From Candidatus Avimicrobium faecavium (lineage in GTDB: Bacteria; Bacillota; Clostridia; Oscillospirales; Ruminococcaceae), in the NCBI GenBank assembly GCA_904419105.1, contig CAJFQR010000012.1, forward strand, positions 1 through 21,287: 21,287 nucleotides of DNA. Reading direction: 5' to 3'. The position numbers were made by a program, and so were the translations under genes. Position 1 is the first letter of the stretch. Each line of letters begins with the position of its first letter. Under the pieces are notes generated by a model that saw only the letters and a list, made by a program, of their open reading frames with translations, did not search any database and was not told the origin of the DNA. Below are positions 15,904-21,287 of the stretch, one piece after another.

Positions 15904-15961
15904 GATAAAAAGAAAAACGAGTGTCCTTATAGCCTCAAATGCCATAAGAACACTCGTTTTT
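15904..15961 (-). terminator. Terminator of tRNA-Pro
   Basis: A long stem with AAAAACGAGTGT paired to ACACTCGTTTTT, extended inward with one mismatch, spans 15961-15913 on the minus strand. It is followed by the T-rich run CTTTTTATC. The stem begins at the last base of the tRNA CCA end. Confidence 0.85.
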
Positions 15962-16037
15962 GGTCGGAGTAGCGGGACTCGAACCCGCGGCCTCTTGGTC
16001 CCGAACCAAGCACGCTACCAAACTGCGCTATACCCCG
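15961..16037 (-). tRNA. tRNA-Pro (anticodon CGG)
   Basis: The 77-base minus-strand sequence folds as a cloverleaf. The acceptor stem is CGGGGTA/TACTCCG with one G-U pair, the D-arm region is GCGCAGTTTGGTAGCGT, and the anticodon loop TTCGGGA lies between CTTGG and CCAAG. The T arm contains GGTTCGAGTCCC. The anticodon CGG reads the proline codon CCG. The 3' CCA is encoded. C1-G72 is a proline tRNA feature. The tRNA has its own promoter and terminator. Confidence 0.97.
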
Positions 16038-16051
16038 CCGACGCAAATAAA

Positions 16052-16080
16052 ATTTTACCGCAAAAACCGGTCCTTGTCAA
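16052..16080 (-). promoter_or_regulatory. Promoter for tRNA-Pro
   Basis: TTGACA (16080-16075) and TAAAAT (16057-16052) are 17 bases apart on the minus strand and end 14 bases before the mature tRNA 5' end. It lies in the short gap after the Fur-type gene. Confidence 0.82.
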
Positions 16081-16107
16081 GAGGTTCTTCCAAAAAAGTG
16101 GCAGAGG

Positions 16108-16527
16108 TCACTCGGGGAGATCCTCCGGCAGGCAGGAGATATCGATCCCCTGGCGAGCCAGGCAATCGGCACAGAGACCTCGAAGCAGCAGCTGCCGGTC
16201 GTTGACCAGAAAACCGGTGGTGGCCAGCACATTGCGGTCGATCTCCAGCAGCAGGCCGTCCTCAAGATCAAAAACCCGGCCGCAGCAGGAACACATAAGA
16301 TGGGCGTGGGGATCGATGCGGCAGTCAAACCGGTCGCCGCTGGTCGGGGTGGCGATGCGCCGCACCACCCCCTGGGCCACCAGCTGATTGAGATTGCGGT
16401 AGACGGTGCCGAGACTGATATTGGGCTGCTCTTTTTTGACACACTGATAGACCATCTCCGCTGTGGGGTGGTCCAGCTTTTCCGTCAGAGCGTTCAAGAT
16501 GCTCTCCCGCTGCCGGGAGTACTTCAT
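16108..16527 (-). CDS. Fur-family transcription regulator, PerR-like
   Basis: Fur-family proteins are dimeric metal-dependent repressors; PerR members sense peroxide through a bound iron. The 139 residues show a winged helix (HPTAEMVYQCV to GTVYRNLNQLV, about 20-50) and the dimerisation domain. The structural zinc site is visible as C79/C82 and C119/C122. Residues in the PerR sensing positions are H20, D68, H74 and H76 (compare H37, D85, H91 and H93 of B. subtilis PerR), with E95 or D97 near the fifth ligand. The ATG at 16527 has AGGTGA five to six bases upstream; a GTG at 16536 overlaps that site. The gene is monocistronic with its own promoter and a likely operator in the 5' untranslated region. 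PerR is favoured over Fur or Zur, but not proven. Confidence 0.88.
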   Translation of the reverse strand: MKYSRQRESILNALTEKLDHPTAEMVYQCVKKEQPNISLGTVYRNLNQLVAQGVVRRIATPTSGDRFDCRIDPHAHLMCSCCGRVFDLEDGLLLEIDRNVLATTGFLVNDRQLLLRGLCADCLARQGIDISCLPEDLPE

Positions 16528-16544
16528 AGTGATCACCTGAAAAT

Positions 16545-16561
16545 ATAGTTATGATTCCTAT
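16545..16561 (-). promoter_or_regulatory. Putative Fur/PerR operator in the regulator's own leader
   Basis: The minus strand reads ATAGGAATCATAACTAT, a 17-base 8-1-8 imperfect palindrome whose half sites agree at six of eight positions. It lies between the predicted transcription start (near 16571) and the ATG, where a bound repressor would block transcription. Size and A/T content fit Fur-family boxes; the exact consensus for this species is unknown. Confidence 0.5.
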
Positions 16562-16577
16562 TACTGTTTCTCTTCAA

Positions 16578-16606
16578 AGTATACCGCGACAGGCGGAGTT
16601 TGTCAA
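16578..16606 (-). promoter_or_regulatory. Sigma-A promoter for the Fur-family gene
   Basis: TTGACA (16606-16601) and TATACT (16583-16578) are spaced by 17 bases on the minus strand. The -35 lies 11 bases after the T run of the pduL terminator. Confidence 0.9.
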
Positions 16607-16616
16607 ACCGGCAACG

Positions 16617-16658
16617 AAAAAACAGGGACCGGATGCCCGGCAGGCACCCGATCCCCGT
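16617..16658 (-). terminator. Intrinsic terminator after pduL
   Basis: A 16-bp stem (16658-16643 with 16637-16622) with three G-T pairs and a 5-base loop is followed on the minus strand by six T. It begins 13 bases after the pduL stop and separates pduL from the Fur-family gene. Confidence 0.93.
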
Positions 16659-16671
16659 TGAAAAAAGCGAT

Positions 16672-17247
16672 TTACTTGACGATCTCGCAGTAGACCTCGC
16701 CCTTGCAATTGGCCGCATTGGACTCATCGGTATCGATGTGGACAACGGTGGCATAGTTCGGGCTGACACGGACGACGACATCACCGAAGGTGAGGGCACG
16801 CTCGGCGGTATCCAGCTTGATGCTGACGATCTCACCGTTGGTGACGCCCATCTCAGCGGCATCCTCCGGGGTGGTGTGGATGTGGCGCTTGGCGATGATG
16901 ACGCCTTCGCTCAGCTCGATCTCACCGGCAGGGCCGACCAGCTTGCAGCCGGCGGAACCCTCCAGGTCGCCGGACTCACGGATGGGGGCATCGATGCCGA
17001 TGGAACGGGCATCGGTCATAGCCAGCTCAACCTGGGTCTGCTTTCTGGTGGGACCGAGGACCGAGACACGGGCCAGGGTCTTTTTCGGGCCGACGACATC
17101 AACTCTCTCCTCACTGGCGAACTGGCCGGGCTGGGAGAGGTCCTTCTTCTTATGCAGGACCGCACCCTTGCCGAACAGGGTCTCCAGGTCGGCATCGGAC
17201 AGGTGGACATGTCTTGCGCTGGTTTCAACAAGGATCTTCTTTGCCAT
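16672..17247 (-). CDS. pduL: Phosphate propanoyltransferase (PduL-type phosphotransacylase)
   Basis: PduL interconverts acyl-CoA and acyl-phosphate and is unrelated to Pta. In organisms without Pta it can serve acetate or propionate production and ATP formation with acetate kinase. The 191 residues hold two PduL domains with metal-binding histidines: ARHVHLS (H13, H15), AKRHIHTTPEDA (H122, H124) and VVHIDTDE (H170). The GPTRKQTQVE segment is also conserved. The ATG at 17247 has GGAGG ten bases upstream; the longer open frame to 17328 would start upstream of the predicted promoter's transcript. The protein lacks an N-terminal encapsulation-type extension, and no microcompartment shell gene is nearby, so a cytosolic role is likely. 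Own promoter and terminator make it a single-gene unit. Confidence 0.94.
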   Translation of the reverse strand: MAKKILVETSARHVHLSDADLETLFGKGAVLHKKKDLSQPGQFASEERVDVVGPKKTLARVSVLGPTRKQTQVELAMTDARSIGIDAPIRESGDLEGSAGCKLVGPAGEIELSEGVIIAKRHIHTTPEDAAEMGVTNGEIVSIKLDTAERALTFGDVVVRVSPNYATVVHIDTDESNAANCKGEVYCEIVK

Positions 17248-17316
17248 AATTACAACTTCCTCCGTTTCCAAAACCGCGGCAGCGCCGCGTGGGTCTTGTT
17301 CTTCAGGACCAGTTTT

Positions 17317-17345
17317 ATTATACAACATCTCCCGCTATGGGACAA
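17317..17345 (-). promoter_or_regulatory. Promoter for pduL
   Basis: TTGTCC (17345-17340) and a perfect TATAAT (17322-17317) are 17 bases apart on the minus strand. The roughly 65-base leader contains a short GCGGC/GCCGC hairpin before the ribosome binding site. Confidence 0.85.
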
Positions 17346-17399
17346 GGGCGTAAAAAAACCAAACCGCATTTTTTACAAAACCCATACATTCCCCATCCC

Positions 17400-17972
17400 T
17401 CACAGCATACCATCTTCCTCGATGAGCTGTGCCAGTTTGCGCAGATCCGCCTCCATCATCTCTTTATAGGAGGGATTGCGCAGGATTGCCGCCGGGTGGA
17501 AGGTGGCCATCACCAGCCGCCCATCCAGCTGGCGAGTCTCCCCATGCTGACGGGTGACCCGAAAGTGCGGATCAAAGAGCTGCGTGGCGGCAATGCGCCC
17601 GACGCAGAGGATCACCTTCGGGTCGATGAGCGCAAGGATCTGATCCAGCCAGACCCGACAGGCAGCGATTTCCTCCGGCTGAGGGTCCCGGTTCTCCGGC
17701 GGGCGGCATTTGACAATGTTGGTAATAAAGACATTCTTATTGCGGGAAAGACCCACCTCCTCGAGCATTCGGTCGAGAAGCTGGCCGCTGCGGCCGACAA
17801 AGGGCTTGCCCTGCTCATCCTCATTGCGGCCGGGGCCCTCACCGACGATGACGATGCGGGAATTGGGCACCCCTGCCCCGAGCACTGCCTGGGTCCGCCC
17901 CTGGCAGAGGCCGCAGCGGCGACACTGCTGAAGATCCGCCTGCATCTGGCGGAGGATTGCGGTCCGTGACAT
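17400..17972 (-). CDS. Uracil-DNA glycosylase, family 4 (Fe-S type)
   Basis: This enzyme removes uracil from DNA as the first step of base-excision repair. The 190 residues show the family-4 pattern: iron-sulfur cysteines C17, C20, C89 and C105; motif 1 GEGPGRNEDEQGKPFVGRSG (45-64), with the uracil-binding region; and motif TFHPAAILRNPSYK (157-170). The ATG at 17972 follows AAGGAG by eight bases. The frame stays open to 18371, but that part overlaps the divergent gene and has no ribosome binding site. It is divergent from the plus-strand gene at 18130 and sits 55 bases upstream of the pduL promoter. Length and motifs are typical; bacterial Udg4 is related to the SPO1-type DNA polymerase N-terminal domain, but this is the stand-alone enzyme. 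Confidence 0.95.
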   Translation of the reverse strand: MSRTAILRQMQADLQQCRRCGLCQGRTQAVLGAGVPNSRIVIVGEGPGRNEDEQGKPFVGRSGQLLDRMLEEVGLSRNKNVFITNIVKCRPPENRDPQPEEIAACRVWLDQILALIDPKVILCVGRIAATQLFDPHFRVTRQHGETRQLDGRLVMATFHPAAILRNPSYKEMMEADLRKLAQLIEEDGML

Positions 17973-18006
17973 GATCTTCACTCCTTGCGCTGTTCTTATT
18001 GAGGAT

Positions 18007-18015
18007 AGTATATCA
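18007..18015 (-). promoter_or_regulatory. Extended -10 promoter for the uracil-DNA glycosylase gene
   Basis: The minus strand has TGATATACT, a TG-extended -10 (TATACT at 18012-18007), 35 bases before the ATG at 17972. No good -35 is present, which an extended -10 can tolerate. Confidence 0.55.
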
Positions 18016-18129
18016 CATTTTCCCGATGGCGGTCGACAGAAAACGGCATATTTTTCCCGGACAGGCGGTTGTGGCCTCCTCTGTCCCGGAGGAATAGAAT
18101 GGACTATCCTATGATAAAGGAGGATCACT

Positions 18130-19176
18130 ATGGACGAAAACCTTTGGCGGCGGGGGCCCTGCCTTCGCGCCAACACACCGGACGGCCCCCGGAGCCTGGC
18201 GGACCAGGCGGTGCTTGTCTCCGGACTGCGCTGCCTGGTGCTGGATGGCGTCCGCTCGGAGACAGCCTCGGCAGTGTGGAAGGCGCTTGCTTCCGATCTG
18301 GCTGCCTCCGGTACCGGTGGACTGCTGCTACCCTCTCCTGACCGAGCCGGCCGCTGGGACGGGCTGCTCACCGAAGGGTGGCTGCTGCTCGCCGGTACGG
18401 TGCCGCTGGGGCCCTCCGCCTGGACCGCCGCCTCTCATACCGGCCGGCCTCCGGTGCTGCACAGTGCCGAGGCACTGCGCGCTGCTGTCCCGCTGCGTCA
18501 GATCGCCAACGAGGCCAGGCGGCAAGGGCGGGCCTATCTGTCGGTGGCTGCGGCTGCAGCGGCCATCTGCCGGGCGGCGGTGAATCGGGCCGCCGATCAC
18601 CGCAAGATCCAGCGCTTAGCCGAACGGCTGGTCCGACGGGACCTGCGGACGGCCACCAACGGAGGCGGCAGAGTTTGGGAGGGGTATTTTACTGCCATCG
18701 GCGGCGACGGCATCACCCTTGGGGAGCTGCCGCCAGGCTGGTCGCTCACCCGGCTGGAGGACCCATACGGTGCCTTTTCCGGGGAGCTGCTCACCCTGCT
18801 CGCCGATGCCGGGGCGCAGCTCGGGCTCACAGTGGTGCGCTGCCGCTGCCCTCTCTTCCCGGACGGAGAACCGGAACACCTCTTCTTCCCGGAGGCCGGG
18901 GTAGTCTACCTCACCGCCAACGGCTTCCACCTGCCGGAACAGGAGCCAGTCCGGGTGGTGAACGCCCGGCGGTTCACCGCACCGGAGGAGATGCGACGCC
19001 TCAAGGCCCGGCTGCTGGAGAACAAGCGGCTGCAGCGTCAAGCGCTGGCCGAAGCGGCCCGCTGCCTGCGGGAGGCCGCCGATGCCGAAGATGCGCTGGA
19101 GCGGCTGTTGCTGCCCGCCTCTGAGGAAACACCCGAGGAGACAGCCCGGCGGCTGCGCGAGCTCACAGGGCTGTAA
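18130..19176 (+). CDS. PRK06851-like duplicated P-loop protein with both Walker A motifs lost
   Basis: Function unknown. The 348 residues look like the Firmicute family PRK06851, which has two tandem P-loop ATPase halves. The first half follows that plan: ANTPDGPRSLADQ, strand CLVLDG, helix, SPD-DGL, then WLLLAGTVPLG (about 14-94). The second half does so again from GYFTAIGGDGITLGELPPGW through CRCPLFPDGEPEHLFFPEAGVVYLTAN (about 185-264). A C-terminal helical tail (LLENKRLQRQALAEAARCLREA) also fits. At both places where the family has GGPGTGKS-type loops this protein has DGVRSETAS (39-47) and EDPYGAFSG (210-218), with no glycine-rich loop and no lysine. It may therefore be a non-ATPase relative. 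AAAGGAGG lies six bases before the ATG. The esterase gene follows 42 bases on. The homology is recalled, not computed. Confidence 0.72.
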   Translation: MDENLWRRGPCLRANTPDGPRSLADQAVLVSGLRCLVLDGVRSETASAVWKALASDLAASGTGGLLLPSPDRAGRWDGLLTEGWLLLAGTVPLGPSAWTAASHTGRPPVLHSAEALRAAVPLRQIANEARRQGRAYLSVAAAAAAICRAAVNRAADHRKIQRLAERLVRRDLRTATNGGGRVWEGYFTAIGGDGITLGELPPGWSLTRLEDPYGAFSGELLTLLADAGAQLGLTVVRCRCPLFPDGEPEHLFFPEAGVVYLTANGFHLPEQEPVRVVNARRFTAPEEMRRLKARLLENKRLQRQALAEAARCLREAADAEDALERLLLPASEETPEETARRLRELTGL

Positions 19177-19218
19177 ACGCCGGCCGGACTGTGGTACAAT
19201 AGCCCTGAGGTGATGATT

Positions 19219-19986
19219 ATGCGCGGTACGACAGTCCAGCGGGTGTTCGGCGGCATCAAAGCCGACCTCTATCTCCCGCCAAAGTCACTGACCGCCGCCC
19301 CCTGCCGGCTGGTGCTGGTCGGGGACGGCCGGTCGCTGTTTGACATCCTGCCCCAGGTGCTCTCCCCATTGGAGGAGAAGATGGCTGCCGCCGGCCAGGG
19401 GCTGGTACTGGTGGGGCTGGACAGCGGCGAGCAGCGGGACGCCGACTACACCCCCTGGCCAGCCAGGGGCTTCGATGTGGACTATCCGGACTTTCCCGGC
19501 AAGGCGGACGACTACCTCCGCCGGCTGGACGAGGTGCTGCTGCCCGCCCTGCGGGCGGAACTGCCGGTGAGTGCCGACCCGGCGGACACCGGGATCCTGG
19601 GCTTCTCGCTCAGCGGACTGCTGGCCACCTACGCCCCCTTCCGGAGCGCGAACTTCGGCTGGTCGATGAGCATCTCAGGCTCCAACTGGTACGACGGGTT
19701 CATCCCGTTTTTGGCAGGGCACGATCCGGTGGGGGACTGTAGATTCTTTCTCTCCTACGGGCGGGCCGAGGGCGCCGGCAAGTACTCGATGCACCGGGAC
19801 GCCGGCCAGTCCGCTGAGGAGGCGGCTGCCGCCCTCCGGACCCGGCTCGGAGCGGAGAGGGTGACGGTCATCAGCGACAGCGGCCGCCACTCCAACAAGC
19901 GGGTCTCCCGGTTCACGACCGCCCTCGGGTGGTTTTGGAACGGCGGGCGGCTGCCGGAGCAAGATGAGATTCATTCCAAATTGTAA
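19219..19986 (+). CDS. Putative alpha/beta-hydrolase esterase (esterase D/Fes-like)
   Basis: The 255 residues have the layout of putative esterases of the PF00756 type. An early core strand is LVLVGDGRS (31-39), with DYTPWPARGFDVDYPDF as the characteristic lid-like segment. The nucleophile elbow is ILGFSLSGLL with Ser130 in GFSLSG, and a likely catalytic His lies in SGRHSNKRVS (H224). No signal peptide is seen, so it should be cytoplasmic. The ATG at 19219 is preferred: TGAGG lies eight bases upstream, whereas the in-frame GTG at 19210 overlaps that site and the ATG at 19213 is only two bases from it. It follows the 18130 gene by 42 bases on the same strand and may be co-transcribed; a weak -10 (TACAAT) at 19195-19200 could also give a separate transcript. 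The substrate is unknown. Confidence 0.8.
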   Translation: MRGTTVQRVFGGIKADLYLPPKSLTAAPCRLVLVGDGRSLFDILPQVLSPLEEKMAAAGQGLVLVGLDSGEQRDADYTPWPARGFDVDYPDFPGKADDYLRRLDEVLLPALRAELPVSADPADTGILGFSLSGLLATYAPFRSANFGWSMSISGSNWYDGFIPFLAGHDPVGDCRFFLSYGRAEGAGKYSMHRDAGQSAEEAAAALRTRLGAERVTVISDSGRHSNKRVSRFTTALGWFWNGGRLPEQDEIHSKL

Positions 19987-20024
19987 TATTATATCCCAAT
20001 TATACGAATTATATCGAAGCAGCC

Positions 20025-20082
20025 AAAAAAGTCAGCCCGGTCGATGCGGGAGCGCCTGTGTGCCTTCCCGCCCAGCCGGGCT
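20025..20082 (-). terminator. Intrinsic terminator after spoIVA
   Basis: AGCCCGG pairs with CCGGGCT (20082-20076 and 20040-20034), with an inner GCGGGA/TCCCGC helix. On the minus strand it is followed by TGACTTTTTT (T run 20030-20025). It lies 47 bases after the spoIVA stop. On the plus strand it follows the esterase gene but has no T run, so its effect there would be weaker. Confidence 0.85.
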
Positions 20083-20129
20083 GTCTGTCCAATTCAGAAA
20101 ATTACGATCAGGAATATTATACTTGATTT

Positions 20130-21287
20130 TTACAAAATGATGCAGATGAGACCGCTGCAACCCTCATTTATGATGCGCTCGATGGTCTCCTGGAGCTTGA
20201 TGCGGGCATCGGCGGGCATCCGGCTCAGCTTGTTGTGCAGGCCTTCGTTCACCAGCTCATGAAGGCTCTTGCCGAAGATATTGGACTCCCAGATCTTCTC
20301 CGGCGAGTCCTCAAACTCCTTGAGCAGATACATGACCAGATCCTCCGACTGGCGCTCACTGCCAACGATCGGGGCCACCTCGGTGGTGATGTCCGCCCGC
20401 ATCAGGTGAATCGACGGAGCCGAGGCCCGCAGCCGTACTCCATAGCGTCCGCCCTGCTTGACGATCTCCGGCTCGTCGAGGGTGAGCTCGTCGATGGAGG
20501 GCATCACGATGCCGTAGCCGGTGGCGTTGACCTGGTCGAGGGCATCCTTGACCTTGTCGTACTCCCGCTTGGCGGCGGCGAGCTCGGTGATGGAGGTCAT
20601 CAGTTCTTCCTCGTTTTCGATGGAAAGGCCGGTGGTCTCGCCAAGCACCTTGTAGAAGAGGCCCTCGTCCAGACCGAGACGCATCCGGGCGGCGCCTTCG
20701 CCGGGGAGGATCTCCCGGACGGCAGCTTCGGTGACATACTCGGCATCGGAGAGCCGCTGTGCCAGGTCTGCTGCGTCCTGAAGGCGTTCGACACCGGAAG
20801 CCGCCTCAGTGATGCTGGAGAAGAGGCTCTTGCGCAGCCAGTGCTCCGCCGGCAGTGAGAAGATCCAGCGGGGCAGCTGAACGGCGATCTCCCGCACCGG
20901 GAACTGGTAGAGCACCGCACCGAGTACGCGAACCACTTCCTCCCTGGTCATCGCCAGGCAGGAAAGAGCCAGCACCGGCACGCCGTAGCGTTCCTCCATC
21001 TCCTGGCGCAGCTGCTGGGCAGAGGCGGCGGTGGGATCGGCGCAGTTGAGCAGCACCACAAAGGGCTTGCGGATCTCGGTAAGTTCCCGGATGACCCGCT
21101 CCTCCGCCTCCTGGTATTCCTCCCGGGGGATGTCACTGATGCTGCCGTCGGTGGTGACCACAAGGCCGATGGTAGAGTGCTCGTTGATGACCTTCTGGGT
21201 GCCGATCTCCGCCGCCATATTAAAGGGAATCTCCTCCGGAAACCAGGGGGTCATCACCATACGGGGAGATTCATTTTCCACATAGCC
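20130..21287 (-). CDS. spoIVA: SpoIVA, spore coat-assembly ATPase, N-terminal part missing
   Basis: SpoIVA polymerises on the forespore surface with ATP hydrolysis to form the base of the spore coat. The last 385 residues are visible, open to the right edge; the B. subtilis protein is 492 residues, so about 105 residues with the Walker A loop lie outside. Seen here are PRMVMTPWFPEEIPF, EHSTIGLVVTTDGSISDIP, FPVREIAVQLPRWI, the middle domain AKREYDKVKDALDQVNATGYG, DEPEIVKQGGRYGVRLRASAPSIH and the C-terminus ERIINEGCSGLICIIL. These follow B. subtilis SpoIVA closely, including the hydrophobic C-terminal end used for membrane localisation by SpoVM. This gene marks the host as an endospore former. 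Confidence 0.97.
   Translation of the reverse strand, partial: GYVENESPRMVMTPWFPEEIPFNMAAEIGTQKVINEHSTIGLVVTTDGSISDIPREEYQEAEERVIRELTEIRKPFVVLLNCADPTAASAQQLRQEMEERYGVPVLALSCLAMTREEVVRVLGAVLYQFPVREIAVQLPRWIFSLPAEHWLRKSLFSSITEAASGVERLQDAADLAQRLSDAEYVTEAAVREILPGEGAARMRLGLDEGLFYKVLGETTGLSIENEEELMTSITELAAAKREYDKVKDALDQVNATGYGIVMPSIDELTLDEPEIVKQGGRYGVRLRASAPSIHLMRADITTEVAPIVGSERQSEDLVMYLLKEFEDSPEKIWESNIFGKSLHELVNEGLHNKLSRMPADARIKLQETIERIINEGCSGLICIIL

Larger units (their letters stand above)
15201..15912. other. Gene-poor, A/T-richer stretch with possible decayed ORFs
   Basis: No convincing gene lies here. The right end of the minus-strand side holds the lipoprotein promoter (15270-15298). On the plus strand an open frame from 15449 to 15715 has no ribosome binding site or recognisable motif; it starts after a stop and ends inside a terminator hairpin. 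A second plus frame, 15749-15901, encodes about 50 residues with a natural-looking protein composition (SDFYPVLESG and SYTAFDEIVQVALW) but lacks a start codon with a ribosome binding site. Both could be remnants of lost genes. I recognise neither. Confidence 0.4.

Noticed and set aside
16092..16112. Small hairpin with T run at the end of the Fur-family gene as a terminator
   Set aside because: The stem is only four pairs plus a mismatch; the T run is real but the helix is too short for a confident call.
17350..17376. A/T-only inverted repeat after the uracil-DNA glycosylase gene as a terminator
   Set aside because: An 8-bp stem made almost wholly of A-T pairs is too weak to call; it may contribute, but the end of this transcript is unclear.
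17973..18371. N-terminal extension of the uracil-DNA glycosylase to 323 residues
   Set aside because: The extra part runs across the promoter and into the divergent gene, has no ribosome binding site and no glycosylase motif; the start at 17972 has AAGGAG.
1..21287. CRISPR arrays, insertion sequences, phage genes or defence operons
   Set aside because: No regularly spaced repeats, transposase motifs, terminal inverted repeats or known defence gene sets were seen; AddAB is a chromosomal repair complex.

Overview
The window looks like chromosomal DNA from a GC-rich, endospore-forming Firmicute of the Clostridia, plausibly an Oscillospirales relative. The sequence support is a spoIVA gene, the infC-rpmI-rplT and dprA-topA-trmFO gene orders, addBA, strong AGGAGG-type ribosome binding sites and textbook sigma-A promoters. 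The lineage is an inference from gene content and base composition. Nearly everything is on the minus strand; only two genes near the right end are on the plus strand.

Layout by coordinate: (1) 1-5087, a minus-strand operon read from a promoter at about 5087: a SpoU/TrmH-family rRNA methyltransferase, dprA, topA and trmFO (cut by the left edge). (2) 5113-6531, the translation operon infC-rpmI-rplT, with its own promoter, a roughly 180-nt leader holding an attenuator-like hairpin, an ATT start for infC and a strong terminator after rplT. (3) 6603-13447, addB-addA, the helicase-nuclease for double-strand break repair. (4) 13524-14422, a lone ECF-transporter S component with a long structured leader that could be a riboswitch. 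(5) 14460-15298, a lipoprotein gene, visibly more A/T-rich than its neighbours. (6) 15201-15912, a gene-poor, A/T-richer stretch with possible decayed ORFs and a bidirectional terminator. (7) 15913-16080, tRNA-Pro(CGG) with promoter and terminator. (8) 16108-16606, a PerR/Fur-type regulator with a likely self-operator. (9) 16617-17345, pduL phosphotransacylase as a single-gene unit. (10) 17400-18015, a family-4 uracil-DNA glycosylase. (11) 18130-19986 on plus, a protein resembling the duplicated P-loop PRK06851 family but with both Walker A motifs lost, followed by a putative esterase. (12) 20025-21287, the 3' part of spoIVA with its terminator.

Most of the window is housekeeping: DNA topology, uptake and repair (topA, dprA, addAB, UDG), translation and RNA modification (infC, rpmI, rplT, TrmH-type enzyme, trmFO, tRNA-Pro) and sporulation (spoIVA). 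No CRISPR array, phage module or intact mobile element was seen. The parts most worth a second look are the P-loop-degenerate protein at 18130, the structured leader of the ECF gene at 14222-14392, and the infC leader. None of these amounts to proof of a new system.
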